A program made the position numbers and the translations under genes. From Brevundimonas sp. (GTDB lineage: Bacteria; Pseudomonadota; Alphaproteobacteria; Caulobacterales; Caulobacteraceae): a stretch of DNA of 64,000 nt. Numbering within the stretch: position 1 is the first letter of the stretch; every line of letters begins with the position of its first letter. The stretch is from contig NZ_JACESB010000009.1 in the NCBI RefSeq assembly GCF_013912005.1, positions 44,607 through 108,606 of the forward strand. Direction: 5' to 3'. The notes beneath the pieces are model-generated. The model saw only the letters and a list, made by a program, of their open reading frames with translations. It did no database searches and was not told the origin of the DNA. Shown here piece after piece: positions 37,973-45,944 of this stretch.

Positions 37973-39286
37973 ATGAAGATCGGTCCCAGCGACAGTGTCG
38001 ATCTTTCGCGTTTCGACCAGCCGGAGGACAAGCTCGAGGTCTTCTACGGCCTGCCTCGCGAAGTGCGCTTCTGCGTGAAGTGCAACATGTCGAACCAGCA
38101 GCCCATGTCCTCGAACGAGTACGCGCACGGGCCGAAGTCGACCAAGACGACCATGAGCTTCGACGAAGACGGCGTGTGCCACGCCTGCCGCTTCAACGAA
38201 CTCAAGGAAGACGGCGAGATCGACTGGGACGAGCGTGAGCGCGAGCTGGTGGAGCTCTGCAACCAGTACCGTCGCGACGACGGCAGCTACGACTGCATCG
38301 TCGGGGGCAGCGGCGGCAAGGACAGCGCCATGCAGTCCCACCTGCTGAAGTACAAGTACGGCATGCATCCGTTGACCGTCACCTGGTCACCGCACCTCTA
38401 CACGGACATTGGCTGGAAGAACTTTCAGAACTGGCTGCACGTCGGCGGATTCGACAACTATCTCTATACGCCAAACGGAAAGATCCACCGTCTTCTGACA
38501 CGCAACGCGACCATAAACCTCCTTCACCCGTTCCAGCCGTTCATTCTCGGCCAGAAGACGTTCGTGGCAAAGATGGCCGCGCAGATGAACATCCCTCTGA
38601 TCTTCTACGGCGAAATGCCGGGGGAATACGGCGAGAAGATCAGTCACAAGACGTCCAGCTACGCGGCCGCAGGGGCCGAGGCGGAAAGCGAAGGATTCAA
38701 GCTCGACTACTACGGCGGCCGCGACCTTCGGGACATCCTGCTGGGCGGCAAGGCGATCGGCGAGTACCTCGACGAAGGCGTGGCGCTCGCGGACCTCAAG
38801 AGTTACCTGCCGCTGGACCCCTCTGTTCTGGAGAAGAAGGGGATCGAATGGAAGTATCTGGGATACTACAAGCGCTGGGTCCCGCAGGAAGCCTACTACT
38901 ATGCCGTTGAGCACACCGGCTTCGAGGCTAACCCGGTCCGGACCGAAGGCACCTACTCGAAGTACAACAGCCTCGACGACAAGGTGGACGGGTTCTTCTA
39001 CTTCACCCGCTGGATCAAGTTCGGCGTCGGCCGGGCGATGATGGACTCGGCCCAGGAGATCCGGAACCACCACATCTCACGCGAGGAAGGCCTGGCGCTG
39101 ATGGAGCGTTACGAGGGCGAGTACCCTGCACGCTACGAAGCCGAGTTCCTCGACTACATCGGCATGACGCGCGAGGAATTTCTCGCGACCTGCGACAAGT
39201 TCCGGTCGCCGCACCTCTGGACCGTCGAGAACGGCGAGTGGAAACTCCGGCACACCCCGTGGGGGCGGACGGACCAGCGCGCATGA
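37973..39286 (+). CDS. N-acetyl sugar amidotransferase (PseA/WbpG family)
   Basis: A 437-aa protein with an N-terminal zinc-type cysteine set (FCVKCNMS and CHACRFNE) and the PP-loop GGSGGKDSAM near residue 105, which activates an amide with ATP. This is the WbpG/PseA family, which turns an N-acetyl group on a sugar into an acetamidino group using ammonia. Adjacent HisF- and HisH-like genes would supply and channel the ammonia, as in the wbpG-hisH-hisF group of Pseudomonas LPS. The ATG at 37973 follows GAGG at five bases; an upstream TTG is less likely. Confidence 0.88.
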   Translation: MKIGPSDSVDLSRFDQPEDKLEVFYGLPREVRFCVKCNMSNQQPMSSNEYAHGPKSTKTTMSFDEDGVCHACRFNELKEDGEIDWDERERELVELCNQYRRDDGSYDCIVGGSGGKDSAMQSHLLKYKYGMHPLTVTWSPHLYTDIGWKNFQNWLHVGGFDNYLYTPNGKIHRLLTRNATINLLHPFQPFILGQKTFVAKMAAQMNIPLIFYGEMPGEYGEKISHKTSSYAAAGAEAESEGFKLDYYGGRDLRDILLGGKAIGEYLDEGVALADLKSYLPLDPSVLEKKGIEWKYLGYYKRWVPQEAYYYAVEHTGFEANPVRTEGTYSKYNSLDDKVDGFFYFTRWIKFGVGRAMMDSAQEIRNHHISREEGLALMERYEGEYPARYEAEFLDYIGMTREEFLATCDKFRSPHLWTVENGEWKLRHTPWGRTDQRA

Positions 39287-40056
39287 AGAACGCCCGCCTG
39301 ATCGCCAGGCTAGACGTCAAGGGGCCCAACCTCATCAAGGGGATCCACCTTGAGGGTCTGCGGGTCATCGGCGACCCGCAGGCCTACGCCCGTCGATACT
39401 ACGAGCAGGGCGCCGACGAGTTGATCTACATCGACATCGTGGCGAGCCTGTACGGGCGAAACAGCCTCGGCGACATCGTCGCGCGTGCCGCCCGTGACGT
39501 CTTCGTGCCGCTGACCGTCGGCGGCGGGCTGCGATCGATCGATGATGTCCGCGATATGCTCCGGAACGGCGCGGACAAGGTGGCGATCAACACCGCGGCG
39601 ATCCGGCGTCCGGAACTGATCACGGAAGTCGCCCAGCGGTTCGGCTCGCAGTGCATGGTCCTCGGGATCGAAGCGAAACGGACGGGCGACGGCCGGTGGG
39701 AAGCCTTCACCGACAACGGTCGGGAATCGACCGGCGTCGACGTCGTCGAGTGGTGCCAGCGCGGCTATGAACTCGGCGCGGGCGAGATCCTGCTGACGTC
39801 GGTGGACCAGGAAGGCACCCGCAAGGGATTTGACCTGGCCCTGATCGAGGCCGTGTCCCGTGCGGTTCCGATTCCGCTGATCGCGAGCGGCGGGATGGGC
39901 TCGACCGGCCACATGGTCGAGGCCTTCGGGCACGGCGCGGACGCCGTGGCCATGGCCGACATCCTTCACTACGATCGGGCCGGGTTGCCCGCCATCCGCG
40001 CGGCCGCTGTGGACGCCGGTCTGAGAGTTCGTCGGGACGTGGGGGAGGTGTCGTGA
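39283..40056 (+). CDS. HisF-like ammonia-channel subunit of the sugar amidotransferase
   Basis: The 257-aa (beta/alpha)8 barrel aligns along its length with imidazole glycerol phosphate synthase HisF: LDVKGPNLIKG with Asp11, TVGGGLRSIDD, INTAAIRRPELI, and IASGGMGSTGH. However, the second catalytic residue, Asp130 in the Thermotoga enzyme, is Glu here (GIEAKR, residue 130), and Asp176 is also Glu (VDQEG). This argues for a specialised partner of the PseA/WbpG-type enzyme rather than a histidine enzyme. Start and stop overlap both neighbours by 4 bp. Confidence 0.85.
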   Translation: MKNARLIARLDVKGPNLIKGIHLEGLRVIGDPQAYARRYYEQGADELIYIDIVASLYGRNSLGDIVARAARDVFVPLTVGGGLRSIDDVRDMLRNGADKVAINTAAIRRPELITEVAQRFGSQCMVLGIEAKRTGDGRWEAFTDNGRESTGVDVVEWCQRGYELGAGEILLTSVDQEGTRKGFDLALIEAVSRAVPIPLIASGGMGSTGHMVEAFGHGADAVAMADILHYDRAGLPAIRAAAVDAGLRVRRDVGEVS

Positions 40057-40697
40057 CCCGGGTTGTGCACGTCGTCGACTACGGCATCGGAAATCTGTAC
40101 AGCGTCGCCCGCGCCATCGAGGCGGCGGGGGGCGAAGCCCGCCTGACGACCCGGCCGGCCGAGATCGCGTCCGCCGACCGCATCCTGCTCCCTGGCGTGG
40201 GCGCTTTCGAGCCCTGCATGCAGACGCTGGCGAAAAGCGGCCTGTCCGAGCCCGTCCTCGAGTTCGCCCGGACCGGTCGCCCCTTTCTCGGCATCTGCGT
40301 CGGCATGCAGTTGCTGTTCGATCACAGCCTTGAGTTCGGTCGCCATGCGGGGCTGGGGCTGATCTCCGGTCATGTCGCCCCCATCCCGGCGCGCGACGCG
40401 GCCGGGGAACGCAAGGTCCCGCACATCGGCTGGAGCCCCCTGCTGCAGCCTGAAGGCCGGTCCAGCTGGGAGGGAACCCCCCTTCAGGGCGCGCGCCCGG
40501 GCGAAACCGCGGCCTATTTCGTCCACTCCTACAACTGCATTCCGGACGATCCCTCGCGGCGTCTGGCAGAGGTCGACTACGCCGGATATCGCGTCTGCGC
40601 CGCAGTCATGCAGGACAACATCACGGCCTTCCAGTGCCACCCCGAGAAGAGCGGCCCCGCCGGCCTGGCGATACTTGCCCGGTTCCTGCAGACCTGA
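40053..40697 (+). CDS. HisH-like glutamine amidotransferase
   Basis: A 214-aa class I glutaminase with the nucleophile in GICVGMQLLF (Cys about 82) and the His/Glu pair in TAFQCHPEKSG. The N-terminal VDYGIGNLYSVARAIEAAG is characteristic of HisH. It hydrolyses glutamine to give ammonia for the neighbouring HisF-like barrel and the sugar amidotransferase. It starts at a GTG overlapping the preceding stop. The order amidotransferase-hisF-hisH and the absence of other his genes point to glycan modification. Confidence 0.87.
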   Translation: MTRVVHVVDYGIGNLYSVARAIEAAGGEARLTTRPAEIASADRILLPGVGAFEPCMQTLAKSGLSEPVLEFARTGRPFLGICVGMQLLFDHSLEFGRHAGLGLISGHVAPIPARDAAGERKVPHIGWSPLLQPEGRSSWEGTPLQGARPGETAAYFVHSYNCIPDDPSRRLAEVDYAGYRVCAAVMQDNITAFQCHPEKSGPAGLAILARFLQT

Positions 40698-40894
40698 GCG
40701 AAGACAGGAGGCCGGGGCCCGAGGGGCCGCCGATCCATCTGACTCCCGGACCGGTCGCGGCGCCGACGCCGCGCCGGCGGTAGGGAGTATCCTCGCCTCC
40801 GGGGACCGCAGCCCCGGGTGATTGCCTTCACGGCGGCGACCTGTCACAGGGTTCCCGGCGACCGGGGCGGGCCCGCGAACATCACTTCCCGATC

Positions 40895-42433
40895 GTGGAC
40901 ATGCTGACCAGGCTCAAGCAGATCATCGGATTCAACCCAGTCACCTGGGCGCTGTCGAGCGGCGTGATGAGTCAGCGGGTGGAGGAGTTTCTCGAGACGG
41001 CGCCTCCTCCGACCTCGCCCACAGGCCCGCAGTGCCTGGTCGTGATCAGCCCCTGGGTCGGGACGGCAGTGCCTTGGTTCTCGCTGGCCGTGGGCCTGAT
41101 GCTCGCGGCCGAAGGCGCGTCGGTGACCTTCGTGATCGACGATCAGCGCTTCGGCGGGAACGCCCTGAGGCACGCCGTGATCGTCCGCGCGATCCGTCGG
41201 GTCATGGCCCGCGTCGGGAAGCGGTTTCCGGTTCTGCAACTGTCGGATATCGACGCGGCGCCACTGCGCCCGGACGACGGCGTGGAGATCGACCGCCTCG
41301 CCCGTCTGAACGCCACCTGGAAGCTCCGCGGCGAGATCATCCAGACGGGACGGGCGGCGCTGGAGGAGGCCAACCGTCGCCAGATCTCGGCCGCCTACGG
41401 CCGCATCGCCGGCGTCTTCCAGGGCCGCGCCTGCGATATGCTGTTCGTTCCGGGCGGGGTCTACGGCGCTTCCGGAATCTGGTCGCTGCTGGCCCGACGC
41501 GCCAATGTGCGGGTCGCGACCTACGACACCGGCGGATACGAAACCGTCATGCTGGCCGCCGACGGGCTCGCCTGTCAGCTCCAGGACGTCCCACGGGCGT
41601 TCGCCGCGGTCAGGAAGCGCAGCGCCGACACGCCCGGAGAGCGGGCCGCCATCCTCGCCGCCGCCAACGAGGAAATCTCCAAACGCCAGCAAGGCCGCGA
41701 TACGTTCGCCTCCCAGGTGCGGGACAGCGGCGCCCCCGACCAGGTTCTGCGGGGGGGGGTGCTGATCGCCCTCAACTCATCGTGGGACGCCGCGGCGCTG
41801 GGGCCCCACGAGGTGTTCCCGGGCAATACCGAATGGATCGTCCAGACGGTCCGCCATCTGCTCGATCATACGGCCGCCCCGGTCATCGTGCGGCAGCACC
41901 CGGCGGAACGGCTGGCGTTCGCCAGCACGACCGACGACTACCGGGCGCTGCTCGAGAAGCATTTCGGCGACCACCCTCGCCTCCACTTCATCGCCGCCGC
42001 GGACCCGATCAACAGCTACGCCCTTCTCGAGCAGGTTTCTGCCGTCGTGGTCCACACCTCGACGATCGGCATCGAGGCCGCCGCCTTCGGACGCCCGGTC
42101 GTCACCGGATCGACCGCCTACTACTCCGGGCTCGCCTTCGTGAACCGGGCCGACACGCTTGAAGAGTACCACCGTCTGCTGGAAGCGGCGGCGCGCGGAG
42201 ACCTGCACGTGACTCCCGCCATGCAGGAAGACGCCCGGATCTGCTTCTACGTCACCCAATGCCGCAACTGGGTCTTCTCCACCTTCAACCCCGCGGATTA
42301 CGTCCGCTGGTCGCGGGAGCCGTTGCAGCACTGGCGCAGCCAGCCGGCGGTCCGGCGGATGCTCGAGTCGCTGCTGACGAACACCCCGGTGGCCGAACTG
42401 AACCACGCGGCTCACCCGCTGGGCGGCCCGTAG
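40895..42433 (+). CDS. Capsule-type glycosyltransferase (GT-B, KpsC/KpsS-like C-terminus)
   Basis: This 512-aa cytoplasmic protein has an N-terminal half with CLVVISPWVGTAVPWFSLA and a C-terminal half with PVIVRQHPAER and VVVHTSTIGIEAAAFGRPVV, reminiscent of capsule synthesis proteins that transfer sugar acids. That makes it a candidate for the nonulosonate transferase, but this is inference. The start is either GTG 40895 or ATG 40901; no clear ribosome binding site decides. The 197-base gap before it is GC-rich with several short inverted repeats and no gene. Confidence 0.68.
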   Translation: MDMLTRLKQIIGFNPVTWALSSGVMSQRVEEFLETAPPPTSPTGPQCLVVISPWVGTAVPWFSLAVGLMLAAEGASVTFVIDDQRFGGNALRHAVIVRAIRRVMARVGKRFPVLQLSDIDAAPLRPDDGVEIDRLARLNATWKLRGEIIQTGRAALEEANRRQISAAYGRIAGVFQGRACDMLFVPGGVYGASGIWSLLARRANVRVATYDTGGYETVMLAADGLACQLQDVPRAFAAVRKRSADTPGERAAILAAANEEISKRQQGRDTFASQVRDSGAPDQVLRGGVLIALNSSWDAAALGPHEVFPGNTEWIVQTVRHLLDHTAAPVIVRQHPAERLAFASTTDDYRALLEKHFGDHPRLHFIAAADPINSYALLEQVSAVVVHTSTIGIEAAAFGRPVVTGSTAYYSGLAFVNRADTLEEYHRLLEAAARGDLHVTPAMQEDARICFYVTQCRNWVFSTFNPADYVRWSREPLQHWRSQPAVRRMLESLLTNTPVAELNHAAHPLGGP

Positions 42434-42485
42434 TTCAGGGCTCTTGGACTCCCGCCCCGCCCGTGGGCGGAGCGGGGCCTGGGCC

Positions 42486-43535
42486 TCACTCGAAGATGGA
42501 CCCGAAGTCCGCGTTGGCGCGCTCGTAGTCGGCGATGCGGCCAATATCCATCCAGTAGGATTCGGCGGTGTGGCACCGCACCTTCATGCCGCTGGCGAGC
42601 ATTTTCTCGACCAAGGTGGGGAGGTCGAAATAGACGTCGCGCGGCACGAGGCTGACGGCTTCGGGCGACAGCACGTACACCCCCCCGTTGATGGTGTAGC
42701 GGTGGGTCGGCTTCTCCTCGATCGCGGTGACGCCACGTTCGCCGTGGGAGACGACGCCGAACGGCACCTGCACCTCATAGGTGCGGGTGAGGATGGTCGC
42801 CTGCGCATCAGACGCGCAGTGGCCGTCCAGCACCAGGCCGTAGTCCTCCTTCGAGAGGACATCGCCGTTGGAGACGACGATCGGAGCGGTGGGCGCCTCG
42901 GGCAGGAGGCTCAGGGCCCCGCCCGTGCCCAGCCGCATCTTCTCGCGCAAGTATCGGATGTTCAGCCCCCGGGACGAGCCGTCGCCGAAGTGTGCCTCGA
43001 TCTGCTCGGCCTTGTAGTTGACCGCCAGAAAGAAATTCCGAAACCCTTGGGCCGCGTAGTTCATGATGATGGTTTCGAGGATCGGCCTCACGCCCACCTT
43101 GAGCATCGGCTTCGGCGTGTCGCGGGTCAGTTCCGACAGGCGTTCCCCGCGCCCCCCCGCCATGATCACCACCGCGTTCTCGCGCTCGGGGATCTTCAGG
43201 TAATCGTCGATCGTGGCGAGGCCGGCGACGGTGTCGTTGGGGTCGAGGATGGGCAACTGGTGGAGCGACAGCTCCCTCAGCCGGGCCAGGATGGCGCTGC
43301 GCGACTGGCCGGTCCGGACCACAGTCGGCTGCGGATTCAGGACGTCGCCCGCCTTGTCCTCCAGGCTGCCGCCCACGATCAGCGCGCGCCGGATGTCTCC
43401 ATCGCTGAGGGTGCCCAGCAAGCGACGCTGTTCGTCGACGACCAGCGCGATACCGACTCCGGTCGCATCGATCACCTGAAGCGCCGTCCGCAAGGTGGTG
43501 TCCGGCGCGATGAGCGTGCGCTCCCAACCGTTCAT
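42486..43535 (-). CDS. CBS-domain sugar nucleotidyltransferase (PtmE-like)
   Basis: The 349-aa protein joins two N-terminal CBS motifs (residues about 1-115, for example GTLSDGDIRRALIVGG) to a nucleotidyltransferase domain with VIMAGGRGERLSELTRDTPK and NGDVLSKEDY. This fusion is typical of PtmE, which makes GDP-GlcNAc at the start of legionaminic acid synthesis. It is transcribed away from legB, sharing a 187-base intergenic region. The C-terminus ends YWMDIGRIADYERANADFG, which is also found as a fragment at 57442. The CBS pair suggests nucleotide regulation. Confidence 0.84.
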   Translation of the reverse strand: MNGWERTLIAPDTTLRTALQVIDATGVGIALVVDEQRRLLGTLSDGDIRRALIVGGSLEDKAGDVLNPQPTVVRTGQSRSAILARLRELSLHQLPILDPNDTVAGLATIDDYLKIPERENAVVIMAGGRGERLSELTRDTPKPMLKVGVRPILETIIMNYAAQGFRNFFLAVNYKAEQIEAHFGDGSSRGLNIRYLREKMRLGTGGALSLLPEAPTAPIVVSNGDVLSKEDYGLVLDGHCASDAQATILTRTYEVQVPFGVVSHGERGVTAIEEKPTHRYTINGGVYVLSPEAVSLVPRDVYFDLPTLVEKMLASGMKVRCHTAESYWMDIGRIADYERANADFGSIFE

Positions 43536-43653
43536 GTAGCCTCCAGTCGCGTAACCCGGCCAGGACGCCCTATCCCCCGAGACGAGCAGCCCTTAGCCAG
43601 CCAGCCCCGGCGCGGCAAGCATCAGTCATCTTTGTCCTCGAGGGGGCTGGAGA

Positions 43654-43667
43654 GATTTGCGCAAATC
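43654..43667. promoter_or_regulatory. 14-bp perfect palindrome between ptmE-like gene and legB
   Basis: GATTTGCGCAAATC is a perfect dyad, AT-rich at both ends, in the divergent control region (43536-43722), 56 bases before the legB start. A regulator dimer could bind here and control both directions. No convincing -35/-10 pair was found. Confidence 0.35.
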
Positions 43668-43722
43668 ACTATGTTGCGCCGCACGCGCGGATCCGGGGGT
43701 CCGGCGAGACTTGCGGGGGATT

Positions 43723-44733
43723 ATGAAGCTCGACGGAAAACGGATTCTCGTCACGGGAGCTGACGGCTTTATCGGCTCTCATCTTGTCGAGCATCTTGTG
43801 GCGCTCGGCCACGACGTTCGCGCCTTCGTCTACTACAACAGCTTCAACAGCTGGGGTTGGCTGGACAGCTCGACCCCGGCCGTGAAGTCGGCGATCGACG
43901 TTTTCGCCGGAGATATCCGCGATCCGCATGGCGTCCGCACCGCCATGACGGGCTGCGACGTGGTTCTGCACCTCGCCGCCCTGATCGCGATCCCGTACAG
44001 CTACCACTCGCCCGACACCTATGTGGACACCAACATCCGCGGCACGCTCAACGTAGTCCAGGCCGCGCGCGACCTCGGGATCGAGCGGGTCGTCCACACC
44101 TCGACCAGCGAGGTTTATGGCACCGCGCGCTTCGTCCCGATCACCGAAGAGCATCCGCTCCAGGGGCAGTCCCCGTATTCGGCGAGCAAGATCGGCGCGG
44201 ACCAGATCGCCCTCAGCTTCCACGCCTCGTTCGAGACGCCGGTCTCCGTCATCCGCCCGTTCAACACCTACGGCCCGCGGCAGTCGGCGCGGGCGGTGAT
44301 CCCGACCATCATCACCCAGCTCGCCGCCGGCCAGCGCGAGATCCGGCTGGGCGCGACGCACCCGACGCGCGACTTCAACTATGTGAGCGACACCGTCCGC
44401 GGCTTTGTCTCGGTGGCTGAATGCGACGCGGCCCTCGGCTCCACGCTCAACGTGGGCAGCAACTACGAGATCTCGATCGGCGACACGGCGAAGCTGATCG
44501 CCGACATCATGGGCTGCGACGCGCGGTTCACGACGGACGAGCAGCGCCTGAGACCGACGGGGAGCGAGGTCGAGAGGCTGTGGGCCGACAACGCCCGGGC
44601 CGCGGCGGTCGCTGGCTGGACGCCCGAGTACGCCGGCATTGAGGGCCTGCGGCGGGGGCTGACCCGGACCATCGAATGGTTTTCGGACCCGGCCAACCTG
44701 CGTCAGTACAAATCTGACGTCTACAACATCTGA
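43723..44733 (+). CDS. legB: Legionaminate pathway NDP-GlcNAc 4,6-dehydratase (LegB)
   Basis: A 336-aa extended SDR with VTGADGFIGSHLVEHLV, TSTSEVYGTARF and the catalytic YSASKIGAD (Tyr about 152, Lys about 156). The motifs and length match LegB, which dehydrates GDP- or UDP-GlcNAc to the 4-keto-6-deoxy sugar. It is first in a plus-strand run legB-legC-legG-legI-legH. The ATG at 43723 has GGGGGA upstream. The NNSFNSWGWLD-like block after residue 35 (YYNSFNSWGWLDS) is typical of this subfamily. Confidence 0.9.
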   Translation: MKLDGKRILVTGADGFIGSHLVEHLVALGHDVRAFVYYNSFNSWGWLDSSTPAVKSAIDVFAGDIRDPHGVRTAMTGCDVVLHLAALIAIPYSYHSPDTYVDTNIRGTLNVVQAARDLGIERVVHTSTSEVYGTARFVPITEEHPLQGQSPYSASKIGADQIALSFHASFETPVSVIRPFNTYGPRQSARAVIPTIITQLAAGQREIRLGATHPTRDFNYVSDTVRGFVSVAECDAALGSTLNVGSNYEISIGDTAKLIADIMGCDARFTTDEQRLRPTGSEVERLWADNARAAAVAGWTPEYAGIEGLRRGLTRTIEWFSDPANLRQYKSDVYNI

Positions 44734-44738
44734 CCCTC

Positions 44739-45944
44739 ATGCCTCACTCTGGACGCCCTTCCCCCGCCCTTCCCGCTCACGACACGCTGGCGCGGGAGTT
44801 GCGTGACCGGCTGAAGGCCGTCCTCGGCGAGACCAACGCCATGATCCCGCTGCACGAGCCCGAGTTCCGCGGCGAGGAGTGGACTTATCTGAAGGACTGC
44901 CTCGACACCGGCTGGGTCTCCTCGGTCGGCGCCTACGTCGACCGGCTGGAAGCCGACCTGGCAGAGATCACCGGCGTGTCGCGCGCCGTCGCCGTGGCGA
45001 ACGGGACCGCGGCCCTGCACATCTGCCTCCAACTGGCCGGAGTGGAGCCGGGCGATGAGGTCCTCATTCCGGCCCTGACCTTCATCGCCACCGCCAACGC
45101 CGTCTCCTACGCCGGCGCCAGGCCCCACTTCGTCGATTCCGAGTCGATCACGCTGGGGGTGGATGCGGCCAAGCTCGATGCGCACCTCGAGGAGGTCGCC
45201 GAACTGGTGGATGGCGTCTGCGTCAACCGCCGCACCGGCATGCCGATCAGGGCGCTGATCGTGATGCACGTGTTCGGCCACCCGTCCGACCTCGATGCCC
45301 TCGAGGACGTCTGCCGCCGCTGGAACCTGCGCCTCGTGGAGGACGCGGCCGAGTCGCTGGGGTCGTTCTACAAGGGGGTGCACACGGGGAACCGCGGCGT
45401 CCTCGCCGCCCTCAGCTTCAACGGCAACAAGGTGGTCACCACCGGCGGCGGCGGAGCGATCCTGACCAACGACCCGGAGCTGGGGCGGCGCGCGAAACAC
45501 CTGACGACCACGGCGCGCGTGCCGCACCGCTGGAACTTCATTCACGACGAGGTCGGTTACAACTATCGGATGCCGAACCTGAACGCGGCGCTCGGCTGCG
45601 CCCAGCTGGAACGGCTCCCCGACATGCTGCGGCGGAAGCGCGAGTTGGCCCGCCGCTACGAGGTCGCCTTCCGCGGCCTCCCGGGCGTCCGGTTTCTGAC
45701 AGAGCCGGCCGGATCGATCAGCAACTACTGGCTGAACACGCTCATCATCGATGATCTGGAGCTCGCCGCGCGCGACCGGCTGCTGGAGCAGCTCAACGAT
45801 GCCGGGTACATGTCGCGGCCGATCTGGACGCTCCTGCATCGCCTGCCGATGTACAGCGACTGCCCGCGCGCCGACCTCACCGTGGCCGAACAGCTCGAAG
45901 CCGCGGTGATCAACATCCCCAGCAGCGCGAGGCTCGCGGACTGA
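44739..45944 (+). CDS. legC: LegC-type sugar aminotransferase
   Basis: The 401-aa DegT/DnrJ/EryC1 enzyme has IPLHEPEFRGEEWTYL near residue 36, ANGTAALHICLQLAG, VEDAAESLGSFYKG and the PLP lysine in SFNGNKVVTTGGGGAI. The N-terminal extension of about 34 residues before the IPLHEP block is usual in LegC. It transfers an amino group from glutamate to C4 of the keto sugar made by LegB. It is followed by legG with an overlapping stop/start. Confidence 0.9.
   Translation: MPHSGRPSPALPAHDTLARELRDRLKAVLGETNAMIPLHEPEFRGEEWTYLKDCLDTGWVSSVGAYVDRLEADLAEITGVSRAVAVANGTAALHICLQLAGVEPGDEVLIPALTFIATANAVSYAGARPHFVDSESITLGVDAAKLDAHLEEVAELVDGVCVNRRTGMPIRALIVMHVFGHPSDLDALEDVCRRWNLRLVEDAAESLGSFYKGVHTGNRGVLAALSFNGNKVVTTGGGGAILTNDPELGRRAKHLTTTARVPHRWNFIHDEVGYNYRMPNLNAALGCAQLERLPDMLRRKRELARRYEVAFRGLPGVRFLTEPAGSISNYWLNTLIIDDLELAARDRLLEQLNDAGYMSRPIWTLLHRLPMYSDCPRADLTVAEQLEAAVINIPSSARLAD

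Noticed and set aside
39283-40697. Histidine biosynthesis hisF and hisH
   Set aside because: No other his genes are adjacent, the order follows a PseA/WbpG amidotransferase, and the HisF-like protein has Glu instead of catalytic Asp130.
40698-40894. Possible terminator or small RNA between the HisH-like gene and the glycosyltransferase gene
   Set aside because: Several GC-rich inverted repeats exist but none is followed by a T-run, and such repeats are expected by chance at this GC content.
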